Assembly: GCA_964627535.1 (NCBI GenBank)
Contig: CAZVJW010000016.1
Location: 1-64,000 of the forward strand
Reading direction: 5' to 3'
From: UBA1447 sp964627535
Lineage (GTDB): Bacteria; Bacillota; Clostridia; Oscillospirales; Acutalibacteraceae
Length of the DNA: 64,000 bases
The position numbers were made by a program, and so were the translations under genes. The notes beneath the pieces were generated by a model. The model was not told the origin of the DNA. It searched no databases and was given only the letters and a program-made list of their open reading frames with translations. Positions within the stretch are counted from its first letter, which is position 1. The number at the start of each line of letters is the position of its first letter. This document shows, piece by piece, positions 44,637 through 52,766 of the stretch.

Positions 44637-45548
44637 ATGAACTTTAATACTATTTCAACAACTTGGACTTTGCTTGAAAAAACCGCAAAAATCTTAATAC
44701 TCATCGAATCAGAAAGGCTATCCATTGCCGAGAAGATAAAAAAAGACAATCTAATTAACGTGGCAGAAGTAAAGATTATTGACATAAACATTGACAAGAC
44801 ATATGATCAGGAAATGATGGCTTTGACGGATAAAGATTTGCTAATTGTTTTGCTAACCATGGATGGTTTTATGAGTAAGGGCTATCGTAATAGATTTTCC
44901 CCTTTCTCAAAGCCTCCTGGGTTTGTGGGAAAATACATCTTTATTCGCTTGGGCATACCGGAAGAGTCTTTGCTGTCTGGACTTAATACCAACATCGACA
45001 AGGTGGAATCCATTATCCATGAATATCAAGCATTTGACAGCGGCAAAAAGGTAAGGGTTACCACTGATAGAGGTACGGATATCACCACGCAAATTGCATA
45101 TCAAGAACTGCTTCCTTACCATGCCCGTTCATTAGGAGGCAATGCTTTTCTTCCTCCGGCAGAAATATCAGAAGAGTTGAAACCTTCCTCAACCAATGGG
45201 ATTATCGTGGTGGATGTTACCGTGGGGGAAATTAGATTCGGACCTGACTTAATTGATTCTCTTGGCATAGTCGACAGTGAAGTTAGAATAACTGTTAAAG
45301 ACGGGCTTGTTGTAGATATTGATGGTGGTGACATAGCACAACGTTTGAAAGCTGGTTTGGGCAGGTTAGATAGGAATCTACAATTATTGGTGGAATTAGG
45401 TCACGGATTATCCGACCTCTCTCCCACAGGGATTATCGGGGTTGATGAAAGCATGAACGGAACCTGTCATTTTGGCATTGGCAATCGCAATCCATATCAC
45501 GTTGATGTTGTCATTTCCAATCCTAAGTTTGAAATTATCAGCAAATAA
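44637..45548 (+). CDS. M29-like aminopeptidase family protein
   Basis: 303 aa. The N-terminal half is a divergent Rossmann-like region. The C-terminal half matches M29 metallo-aminopeptidases in layout: PPAE near residue 176, ELGHGLSDLSPTG near 263, DESMNGTCHFGIG near 277 and HVDVVISNP near 291. These offer Glu, Glu, His and His-x-Asp at positions that fit M29 metal ligands. It is shorter than typical M29 enzymes (about 370-410 aa), so activity is uncertain. GCGAGGGAATG precedes the ATG. The family call is from motif layout only. Confidence 0.6.
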   Translation: MNFNTISTTWTLLEKTAKILILIESERLSIAEKIKKDNLINVAEVKIIDINIDKTYDQEMMALTDKDLLIVLLTMDGFMSKGYRNRFSPFSKPPGFVGKYIFIRLGIPEESLLSGLNTNIDKVESIIHEYQAFDSGKKVRVTTDRGTDITTQIAYQELLPYHARSLGGNAFLPPAEISEELKPSSTNGIIVVDVTVGEIRFGPDLIDSLGIVDSEVRITVKDGLVVDIDGGDIAQRLKAGLGRLDRNLQLLVELGHGLSDLSPTGIIGVDESMNGTCHFGIGNRNPYHVDVVISNPKFEIISK

Positions 45549-45810
45549 TTCTTTCATTTCCCCCTTGACTTTTTATAGCTGGTCTATCGAAAGGAAGTGG
45601 CACACGGAGTGTGACGGAGGATTCTTCATCTATTGTCTAACGTCTAATATCTAAAATGACTTCCCTATGGCAAACTAACAATTGTGCCAAAATCGGAAAT
45701 ATTTTATTTCATTTTATAGATAACCATATAGAAATGTGATATAATTCAAAATTAGTATTGTTGATTATAAGTTATATAGCCTTATCAATCGCAAATGGGA
45801 GGATTGTTAT

Positions 45811-45903
45811 CTGCAATCTACAGCACATTACCCGGATATAAAGCTAATAGCAGAAGGTATAGCTGCCCAGCAACAAATAGAGAAATTGCAGTTCGGTAAA
45901 TAA
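45811..45903 (+). CDS. Possible small ORF (30 aa, CTG start)
   Basis: The frame reads MQSTAHYPDIKLIAEGIA followed by AQQQIEKLQFGK, if CTG is the start, 8 bases after GGGAGG. It has an amphipathic helix pattern and a promoter-like TGATATAAT 66 bp upstream. An alternative TTG frame in the same leader gives 31 residues with no pattern. It may be a true small protein, a remnant or chance. Confidence 0.25.
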   Translation: MQSTAHYPDIKLIAEGIAAQQQIEKLQFGK

Positions 45904-45908
45904 GTCCC

Positions 45909-45935
45909 TGTCATCCTGAGCGAAGCGAAGGATCT
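45909..45935 (+). repeat. Dispersed repeat (TCATCCTGAGCGAAGCG type)
   Basis: TGTCATCCTGAGCGAAGCG followed by AAGGATCT. Copies occur at 46857-46881 (same strand) and 37779-37808 (opposite strand). Confidence 0.8.
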
Positions 45936-46061
45936 CGGCTTTGCAAGGCGAATGAGATTCTTCGGCGCTGTGCGCCTATGAAAGACATACGGCGAGAACG
46001 GTGGGTACGCAATGAGCACCCCTCCCCGCCCTTTTATACATTAGACAAAGAAGTGATTTAA

Positions 46062-46826
46062 ATGTTTGAATGGAATGCAAATCAATATTTGAAATTTAAA
46101 AATCAGCGGACACAGCCGGCCGTTGATTTGGTTAACCGCATCAATATAGAACATCCAAAGAAAATCATTGATTTGGGCTGCGGACCCGGCAACAGCACCG
46201 GAGTTCTTGCCGAACGGTTCAAGGACGCTGCTATTTTAGGTGTTGACAACTCGGCGGATATGATTGAAAAAGCGAAAGAGAACTATCCCCGGCTTGATTT
46301 TGCTTTCTGCGATATCGGCGGGGATTTATCCGGCTTAGACAAAGATTTTGACATCGTGTTCTCCAATGCCTGCATTCAATGGGTGCCGGAGCACAGGCTG
46401 CTGCTTAAGAACCTGTTAGGGCTCGTTAAAAACGGCGGCGTTTTAGCCATTCAAATCCCGTTTAATTTCAGCGAACCGATTCAGAAAAACATTGATGAAG
46501 CCGCCTCCGGCAACCCATATCTGCCGAATAAGCGTCCTTACCATGTTTTAACGACGGGCGAATACTATGATATTTTTTCCGAGTTGTCGGATAACTTTGA
46601 GCTGTGGGAAGTGGCCTATACCCATGTTTTAGATACCCACGAGGATATTTTGGAGTGGTACAGGGGAACCGGGATGCGGCCTTACCTGAGCGCGCTGCCG
46701 GAAGATGAAAAACCTTTGTTTGAACAGGCAGTTTTAAGCCGGATTATTCAAAGCTACCCAAAGCAAAAAGACGGGAAAGTGCTTTTCCGTTTTCCACGTT
46801 TATTTATGATGGCATCTCCAAAATAA
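46062..46826 (+). CDS. SAM-dependent methyltransferase, Tam-like (trans-aconitate methyltransferase family)
   Basis: 254 aa. The N terminus FEWNANQYLKFKNQRTQPAVDLV matches the Tam pattern W-x2-x-Q-Y-x2-F. Motif I is IIDLGCGPGNSTGVLAERF (near 35-53), followed by GVDNSADMIEKA and FDIVFSNACIQWVPEH. Tam methylates trans-aconitate in E. coli; the substrate here is not established. The ATG follows AGAAGTGATTTAA. Confidence 0.85.
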   Translation: MFEWNANQYLKFKNQRTQPAVDLVNRINIEHPKKIIDLGCGPGNSTGVLAERFKDAAILGVDNSADMIEKAKENYPRLDFAFCDIGGDLSGLDKDFDIVFSNACIQWVPEHRLLLKNLLGLVKNGGVLAIQIPFNFSEPIQKNIDEAASGNPYLPNKRPYHVLTTGEYYDIFSELSDNFELWEVAYTHVLDTHEDILEWYRGTGMRPYLSALPEDEKPLFEQAVLSRIIQSYPKQKDGKVLFRFPRLFMMASPK

Positions 46827-46856
46827 TGGTGTTGAAAGCAAGCCTGCCGGTCCCTG

Positions 46857-46881
46857 TCATCCTGAGCAAAGCGAAGGATCT
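46857..46881 (+). repeat. Dispersed repeat (TCATCCTGAGCGAAGCG type)
   Basis: TCATCCTGAGCAAAGCG followed by AAGGATCT lies between the Tam-like gene and the next gene. It differs by one base from the 45909 copy. Confidence 0.8.
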
Positions 46882-46909
46882 TTCCTTAATTTTTAAGAGG
46901 TGATAAAAA

Positions 46910-47395
46910 ATGCTGCAAACCCCGTTGGGCGAAGTAATAATCAAGAAAAACAATGAACCCATGGAATACACCGTTAAACCGCTCCCGCTCAAACCGCTGG
47001 AAGATGCGGACTTTATTGTGGAAGGCCGTTATGCCGTTAACCTTGACAAGTCAGCAATCAAAGCCGGCGACACGCTGCAAATCTTTTTGAACAATCTTTT
47101 TATCAGCGGCGACAAAAATGATGGAGAAAGACTCAAACAGCTCAATTTTGAAACCGATGATTTTATGGTCGGTATCGGGCTTTATGATGTTCAGGTTGGC
47201 GGGGGCTGCCCGGACGCCTATTTTATTGAATACCTCAATAACGGCTTTGAGGTTAAATTTGCCGGTCTGCGGCATATAGAAGAATTTACCGTTGCGGCCG
47301 CGTGGATGCCGCTTGACGAAACTGCCGATACGACTGCAATCTGGTTTGCCGCGGACCCCTTTTTAATATTAGATTCCGCAGCACTTGGCGACTAA
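46910..47395 (+). CDS. Protein of unknown function
   Basis: 161 aa, not recognised. It is acidic and strand-rich, with no signal peptide, membrane segment or cysteine motif (a single Cys in GGGCPDAYFIEY). Alternating hydrophobic segments (DFMVGIGLYDVQV, EFTVAAAWMPL, TAIWFAADPFLIL) suggest a compact beta fold. AGAGGTGATAAAAA precedes the ATG. It lies 75 bp upstream of the CPYC thiol protein gene and may be co-transcribed with it. Confidence 0.7.
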   Translation: MLQTPLGEVIIKKNNEPMEYTVKPLPLKPLEDADFIVEGRYAVNLDKSAIKAGDTLQIFLNNLFISGDKNDGERLKQLNFETDDFMVGIGLYDVQVGGGCPDAYFIEYLNNGFEVKFAGLRHIEEFTVAAAWMPLDETADTTAIWFAADPFLILDSAALGD

Positions 47396-47469
47396 AGCCA
47401 CAAGTATAAGTATGTGATTACATTCGGCAGGAAACGGCGGTCGTTTATAAGAGAAAGGAATTTTACCAC

Positions 47470-47778
47470 ATGCTGTTTAAAAGGAAAGAAATGCAAAAAG
47501 AAATACCGGCGGAAGGACTCCTGTATTTTTATATGAAGGGCTGCCCTTACTGTAAAATGGCTGACGGTTTTATTGCCGAACTTGTTACCGAAAACCCGGA
47601 TTTTGCAGCCGTTAAGATTACAAAAGTTGAGGAACAGGAGAACAGAGATTTTGCCCGTAATTTTGATTACTACAATGTCCCCTGCCTGTGGCTCGGGAAA
47701 CAGAAACTGCACGAAGGCGTTCCGACAAAAGAAAAAATTCTTGCTTGCCTGACAGCGGCTTTGGGAAAAAACGGTTAA
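47470..47778 (+). CDS. Glutaredoxin/thioredoxin-like protein (CPYC)
   Basis: 102 aa thioredoxin-fold protein. The active site CPYC at residues 25-28 (YMKGCPYCKMADGF) is the glutaredoxin type. YYNVPCLWLGKQKLHEG near 68-84 supplies the cis-Pro loop (VPCLW). It is expected to exchange thiols or disulfides in the cytoplasm. AAAGGAATT precedes the ATG. It sits 145 bp upstream of the URO-D-like gene. Confidence 0.82.
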   Translation: MLFKRKEMQKEIPAEGLLYFYMKGCPYCKMADGFIAELVTENPDFAAVKITKVEEQENRDFARNFDYYNVPCLWLGKQKLHEGVPTKEKILACLTAALGKNG

Positions 47779-47923
47779 AAGACAAGGATTGTTTGTTCAA
47801 CATCTATGCCGATGAAAGCGATGTGAGAGTTGCTTAACATATACAACGGCAGTTCGGTCAAATACCCGCTCAACAACGGGCGGATATTCCAACATAACAT
47901 TAAAGAACTTGGAGGTCAAAATT

Positions 47924-49042
47924 ATGCTCGATTTGGATATTGAACAATTTTGGGAAGACGATGATAAGTCACATAAAGACAGGTGTTTCAGCAAGGAAGC
48001 GCCTCAGGTTGCTTTAGGCATTCGAATGAGCAACGAGTGTGTCTTTGCCGAACTTGGCGAAGAAGGAAACCCCTGGGGTACAATATCCAGAGAACGCAGG
48101 ATGGAGCTCAATAAAAGATACAACGAAAAAGCGCGAAAAATTGTCGGACGCGATTTGCTCCGTGAATATTTCCCGCCGGAAGAAGAAAACTTCCCGGATA
48201 TTCGAAGAATCGGCGAGGTTTTTGGCGGAGAGTATTTGTTTGACGGCAACTCCGAATGGCTGAAAGGCAATTGCGATACACCGGCTGCGCTTGAAAAACT
48301 GCTGGACTATATTAACAGAATGGATTTACGCAGCTTTATTTTACCGGGAAACTGGGAGAGTGAAAAAAAACGGCTGTTTGAAATGTACGGCAAAAAGCCA
48401 TCCCTGTTCCACGGCATAAGAGGCCCCGTAACGCTTGCGACATCGGTTTACGGCGCGGAAAACCTGATTTTTTTGATTTACGACAAGCCGGATTTGGCAA
48501 AGTGTTTCAGCGAAACGATCAGTAAAGTTATTATCGACTATATTGATATTTTTATTGAGGAAGCCGGATATACACAGGAAAATTTCCCGCACGGTTTCAG
48601 TTTTGCCGACGATAACTGCTGCCTGCTGACGGCAGAGATGTACGAGCTTTTCGGTTACCCGATATTAAAAAAGGTATTTGATAAAATGTCTCCGCTCCCG
48701 GAGGACGACCGATACCAGCACTCCGATTCCGCTATGGGGCACCTGCTGCCTTTATTGGCAAAAGCCGGCATTAACGAATGCAACTTCGGGCCGACGGTGA
48801 TGATTTCGGACATCAGAAAGTATATGAAAAACACGAAAATTGACGGTCAGCTTGCACCGTTTACCTTTATGAGCAATGATGAAGAAAAAATAATTGCCGA
48901 GGTTAAACGGGACTGCGAAATGGCGCAGGCGGACGATATCCGCGGAGTGAATCTTTCCACAGCGGGTTCTATCAACAACGGTTCACTTCTAACAAGTATG
49001 CGGACTGTGATGGCGGCAATACAGAATTACGGGAGATATTGA
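47924..49042 (+). CDS. Uroporphyrinogen decarboxylase (URO-D) family protein, possible corrinoid methyltransferase
   Basis: 372 aa. The fold and length resemble the URO-D-like methyltransferases (MtaA, MtbA, CmuA types) rather than HemE. Segments include YDKPDLAKCFSETISKVIIDYID, FSFADDNCCLLTAEMYELF, QHSDSAMGHLLPLLAKAGINECNFGP and a C-terminal MRTVMAAIQNYGRY. The His-rich stretch could bind zinc, but the usual Cys of such enzymes is not evident in it. GGAGGTCAAAATT precedes the ATG; a TTG five codons upstream falls inside that site. The substrate is unknown. Confidence 0.7.
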   Translation: MLDLDIEQFWEDDDKSHKDRCFSKEAPQVALGIRMSNECVFAELGEEGNPWGTISRERRMELNKRYNEKARKIVGRDLLREYFPPEEENFPDIRRIGEVFGGEYLFDGNSEWLKGNCDTPAALEKLLDYINRMDLRSFILPGNWESEKKRLFEMYGKKPSLFHGIRGPVTLATSVYGAENLIFLIYDKPDLAKCFSETISKVIIDYIDIFIEEAGYTQENFPHGFSFADDNCCLLTAEMYELFGYPILKKVFDKMSPLPEDDRYQHSDSAMGHLLPLLAKAGINECNFGPTVMISDIRKYMKNTKIDGQLAPFTFMSNDEEKIIAEVKRDCEMAQADDIRGVNLSTAGSINNGSLLTSMRTVMAAIQNYGRY

Positions 49043-49054
49043 TATTTATCAACA

Positions 49055-49098
49055 ATAAAAGAAGCGGAAGGCTGATGAAAATCAACTTTCCGCTTTTA
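49055..49098. terminator. Terminator after the URO-D-like gene (possibly bidirectional)
   Basis: The stem AAAGAAGCGGAA...TTCCGCTTTT has a T-rich tail on both strands. It lies between the URO-D-like gene (+) and pdp (-). Confidence 0.7.
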
Positions 49099-49159
49099 TC
49101 TTTTATGATAAGCGTTTGCAAACTTTAGAACAACACAGGGGTTGTTCCCTGCGGGAGAC

Positions 49160-49216
49160 GTGAATCCCCCTCCGGCTAAAGCCGGTCTCCCCCTTTAACA
49201 AGGGGGACTTTTTTAG
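49160..49216 (+). repeat. Hairpin-rich repeat ending in a terminator-like structure
   Basis: CCCCCTCCGGCTAAAGCCGG is followed by a stem CCCCC-TTTAACAA-GGGGG (49188-49206) and a T-run. It resembles a widespread intergenic repeat. The final hairpin and T-run can act as a terminator on the plus strand. Confidence 0.6.
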
Positions 49217-49254
49217 TGTATTGCTTTAATTAGCATTTGGCAAGAGCGGTAAAG

Positions 49255-50559
49255 TTAATTTTCCACCCTGCCAAGCAAAATTTTTGTTTCCACGGTGGGT
49301 CTGTCATCGATTTCAATCGCGCCGAGAAACTCCTCCGTTGCCGGTTCAAACAAATCTTCCTTTTCGGCATACATGGTGGCAAGTGTTTCGCCGCGTTCCA
49401 CCTTTGCGCCTATTTTGTTTTCCAGCATGATGCCCGCGGCATAATCAATGATGTCCTCCATTTTCGTTCTGCCGGCACCAAGCATAACAGAAGCCAGACC
49501 GCAGCGTTCGGTATCCATTCTTGTTATATAGCCGTCCTTGCGGGCTGTGATGGTGCGGAAATATCTCGCGTTGCCGAACTTGTTAGTATCCTCAATATAG
49601 GAAGCGTCGCCGCCTTGCGCGGAAACCATTTTTTTCAGGCTTTCGAGCGCGGCACCGCTGTAAAGCGCTTGTTTCGCGAGTTTTTTGCATTCCTCAATGG
49701 TACCTTTATCCGCCAAATACAGCATATTAGCGGCCAGAATAATGCAGATTTCGGTTAAGTCCTCCGGCCCGATCCCTTTCAGCGTATTTACCGCTTCAAT
49801 AACCTCAAGAGAATTGCCGATTGCGTGCCCCAGCGGGACATCCATGTTGGTTATCAGCGCAACGGTTCTGCGCCCGACGCTCTCCCCTATCGCAACCATC
49901 GTATTTGCCAGGGCTTTGGCATCCTCATATGTTTTTGTGAAAGAACCGCTTCCCATTTTAACATCCAGTAAAATACGGTCCGAACCGGCAGCAATTTTTT
50001 TACTCATGATGCTTGAGGCAATCAGCGGAATGGATTCAATTGTAGCGGTTACATCCCGAAGGGCGTAAAGCTTTTTATCCGCAGGGGCAAAATTGCCGGA
50101 CTGCCCTATGACGCACAAGCCTGATCTGTTGACAATTTCAATAAACTCATCCATCCCTATGCTTGTCTGCAAACCCGGAATTGATTCCAGTTTGTCCACC
50201 GTACCGCCGGTATGCCCAAGGCCCCGACCGGACATTTTCGCGACTTTCACACCACAGGCGGCAACAATCGGCGCAATGACAAGCGTGGTTTTATCCCCTA
50301 CCCCGCCGGTGGAATGTTTGTCAACCTTAATACCCTCGATTGCCGATAGGTCGACCCGTTCGCCCGAATTCGCCATAGCCATGGTTAAATCAGCCGTTTC
50401 CCTGCTGTTCATGCCTTTGAAATAAATTGCCATGAGCAGAGCGGAAGCCTGATAGTCCGGAATATCGCCGGCTGTATAGCCTTCTATGAAGAAATTGATC
50501 TCTTCTGTGGAGAGAAAACTTCCGTCGCGTTTTACCTTAATAATGTCATACATGCGCAT
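49255..50559 (-). CDS. pdp: Pyrimidine-nucleoside phosphorylase
   Basis: 434 aa. It splits uridine, thymidine and deoxyuridine with phosphate to bases and (deoxy)ribose 1-phosphate. The N terminus MYDIIKVKRDGSFLSTEEI, KVDKHSTGGVGDKTTL (phosphate site, near 80), SGRGLGHTGGTVDKLESIPG and KMGSGSF are diagnostic. AAGGAAG precedes the ATG. It is the last gene of the nucleoside locus and supplies sugar phosphates for DeoB. Confidence 0.95.
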   Translation of the reverse strand: MRMYDIIKVKRDGSFLSTEEINFFIEGYTAGDIPDYQASALLMAIYFKGMNSRETADLTMAMANSGERVDLSAIEGIKVDKHSTGGVGDKTTLVIAPIVAACGVKVAKMSGRGLGHTGGTVDKLESIPGLQTSIGMDEFIEIVNRSGLCVIGQSGNFAPADKKLYALRDVTATIESIPLIASSIMSKKIAAGSDRILLDVKMGSGSFTKTYEDAKALANTMVAIGESVGRRTVALITNMDVPLGHAIGNSLEVIEAVNTLKGIGPEDLTEICIILAANMLYLADKGTIEECKKLAKQALYSGAALESLKKMVSAQGGDASYIEDTNKFGNARYFRTITARKDGYITRMDTERCGLASVMLGAGRTKMEDIIDYAAGIMLENKIGAKVERGETLATMYAEKEDLFEPATEEFLGAIEIDDRPTVETKILLGRVEN

Positions 50560-50616
50560 TGCAATAACTTCCTTTTTCCGGCTACCTCAAATGGCTTCAA
50601 GGCTGCCGTTTTTTAT

Positions 50617-51579
50617 TTAATTTCCGCTCTTATTGTATGGCTGACCCGAGGCCTTGGGTGCCTGCGAACGCTTCGATGAAACTGCCAGGACAAGAAGGGT
50701 TGCTATATAAGGCAACATCTTGTAAATCTCATTTGAAACAGACCAGTCTTTCATAAACGGAATGGAGGAATATGTTGAAGCAACGGTTTTCATGATACCG
50801 AAGAACAGAGCCGAATAAAAAATTCTCCATGGCTTCCACTGTCCGAAAATTAAAACCGCTAACGCAAGAAAGCCGTAGCCGGCAACACTTGCGTTGAAAT
50901 CCGTCGAAGTCGGAATGACGAAAATCAGGCCGCCGATACCACCCAGCATACCGGAAATCATTACACCCATATAACGAATTTTATAAACACTGATACCAAC
51001 GGAATCCGCTGCCTGCGGATGTTCACCGCATGCTCTTAAACGGAGGCCAAACCTGGTTTTATAAAGCACAATTGATGAAACGACAAGGATACCAAACCCG
51101 ATATAGGTTGTTATATAGGCGTTTCGGAACAGCATCGGTCCGATTACCGGAATTTTGCCCAAAAGCGGAACCGATTTGATATGGAACTGGTTCCTAAACG
51201 GGATTTGCTGAACACCTCTCACCATCCTGGCGACAAAAATCGCCACAGCGGGAGCCATCATATTCAAAGCCGTGCCGCTGATGACCTGGTCGGCTTTCAT
51301 GTTGATGGACGCGTATGCGTGAAGCAGCGAGAAAACCAACCCCGAAGCACCCGCGACCAAAACCGCCAGAATCAGCAAAAGCTGCCCATGAATCGTTTCC
51401 TGCATAAAATAGATGAACAATATGCTGATAAATGCACCCATGATCATAATGCCTTCAAGGGCGATATTGACAACACCGCTGCGTTCCGAGAACATGCCGC
51501 CGAGCGCGACAATCAAAAGCGGCACTGCGAAGAACATGGTTTGCTGAGCCAAAAAATATAATAATTCCATTCCGGTCAT
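50617..51579 (-). CDS. Nucleoside ABC transporter permease (NupQ-like)
   Basis: 320 aa with 8-9 membrane segments, of the BPD_transp_2 family (GVVNIALEGIMIMGAF near 36, GLRLRACGEHPQAADSVGI near 178). It pairs with the permease encoded upstream, with ATGA overlap, and with a BMP lipoprotein and double-domain ATPase, as in B. subtilis NupNOPQ. GGAGGTGGCG precedes the ATG. A nucleoside substrate is inferred from context. Confidence 0.88.
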   Translation of the reverse strand: MTGMELLYFLAQQTMFFAVPLLIVALGGMFSERSGVVNIALEGIMIMGAFISILFIYFMQETIHGQLLLILAVLVAGASGLVFSLLHAYASINMKADQVISGTALNMMAPAVAIFVARMVRGVQQIPFRNQFHIKSVPLLGKIPVIGPMLFRNAYITTYIGFGILVVSSIVLYKTRFGLRLRACGEHPQAADSVGISVYKIRYMGVMISGMLGGIGGLIFVIPTSTDFNASVAGYGFLALAVLIFGQWKPWRIFYSALFFGIMKTVASTYSSIPFMKDWSVSNEIYKMLPYIATLLVLAVSSKRSQAPKASGQPYNKSGN

Positions 51580-52766
51580 TGCGCGCCACCTCCTTCCGAA
51601 GATCCGGTTCGCTGTTCCTCTTTTTTGGGCTGAGCAACAATGTCCGGCGGCGGACTTTCATCCGCATCGCCATCGTCCCTGCTCCTTCGAAGCGTTATTT
51701 TAGTAATTACCGATTTAAACAGCAGCGCGAAAGCGCTGAAGTAAATAATCGAAGCGGTGATGATGTTGATAACCTCCGGCACGAAACCGTAAAGCTGGAG
51801 ATTAAAACCACCGACCGTTATATTCGCTATAAACAGAGCCGAAAAAAGAATCCCTATAGGGTTTGAAAGGCCGAGCAGCGCAACGGGTATCCCGTTGAAA
51901 CCTTCAGCCGCCAGCGTATCCACAACGCTGATATATTTACCCGAACCGGCAAGATAAAGCAACCCGCCGCCAATACCGGAAAGTGCCCCGGCAATAACCA
52001 TTGAAAGCACCACATTGCGTTTTGCGTTGATGCCCGCATATTTGCTTGCGTGAGGATTGTGGCCGCACGCTTTCAGTTCATATCCGAAAGTTGTTTTGTT
52101 TAAAATAATGTACACAATCAGCACAAATAATAATGCAATTAATATTCCGCCATTCATGCTGTTATACGGGAATATTTTATCAAGACCCCAATTTGGTATG
52201 TTCGCGGTTGACGCCACGGGATATGACTGGTTTTGCAGCTGATTATAAATCCCTTGTGTTTTCTTGACCAGCATATTGACAAAGCTCATACCGATGTAAT
52301 TCATCATGATGGACGAAATAACCTCATGCACATTGAAATACGCTTTCAGTATGCCGGGTACAAGACCCCATAAACCACCGAAAACCATAGCCGCCGCCAA
52401 AGCTGCAATCCAATGAACATTACCGGGCAGCCAAGTCCATTTGATACCGACATACACCGCGGCAAAGGCACCGAAAATGAATTGCCCCGAGGCACCTATG
52501 TTGAAAAGCCCTGTTTTAAAGGCAAAGCCGACCGACAGGCCGGTAAGCAGGATTGGTGTGGTAAAATAAAGCACCTGGCCGATACCTGACAAGCCATCCG
52601 CAAAGCCTCCGCGCACAATCGCTATAAATCCGTCAACCGCCTGAGAGGAATCAGATATCAAAAGGATTACAAAGCCTAAAAGCAGACCGACTATAATTGC
52701 GAGAATCGAGGATGAAAAAGTTACAATTCCGGTACGCGTAAGTGGATTTTTATTAGGCTTTTTCAT
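51576..52766 (-). CDS. Nucleoside ABC transporter permease (NupP-like)
   Basis: 396 aa, BPD_transp_2 family, with about 9-10 membrane segments (FKTGLFNIGASGQFIFGAFAAVYVG near 85, YELKACGHNPHASKYAGI near 230). A charged cytoplasmic tail rich in Pro, Glu and Asp (from ~365) is not usual in the family. It overlaps the ATPase gene by 14 bases and the next permease by 4. Confidence 0.88.
   Translation of the reverse strand: MKKPNKNPLTRTGIVTFSSSILAIIVGLLLGFVILLISDSSQAVDGFIAIVRGGFADGLSGIGQVLYFTTPILLTGLSVGFAFKTGLFNIGASGQFIFGAFAAVYVGIKWTWLPGNVHWIAALAAAMVFGGLWGLVPGILKAYFNVHEVISSIMMNYIGMSFVNMLVKKTQGIYNQLQNQSYPVASTANIPNWGLDKIFPYNSMNGGILIALLFVLIVYIILNKTTFGYELKACGHNPHASKYAGINAKRNVVLSMVIAGALSGIGGGLLYLAGSGKYISVVDTLAAEGFNGIPVALLGLSNPIGILFSALFIANITVGGFNLQLYGFVPEVINIITASIIYFSAFALLFKSVITKITLRRSRDDGDADESPPPDIVAQPKKEEQRTGSSEGGGAQ

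Larger units (their letters stand above)
45549..46061. other. Intergenic region with promoter-like site and dispersed repeat
   Basis: It contains an extended -10 element TGATATAAT at 45737-45745, a good GGGAGG at 45797-45802, a short open frame (45811-45903) and a dispersed repeat copy (45909-45935). Nothing clear is seen at 45560-45730 or 45940-46040. Confidence 0.6.
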
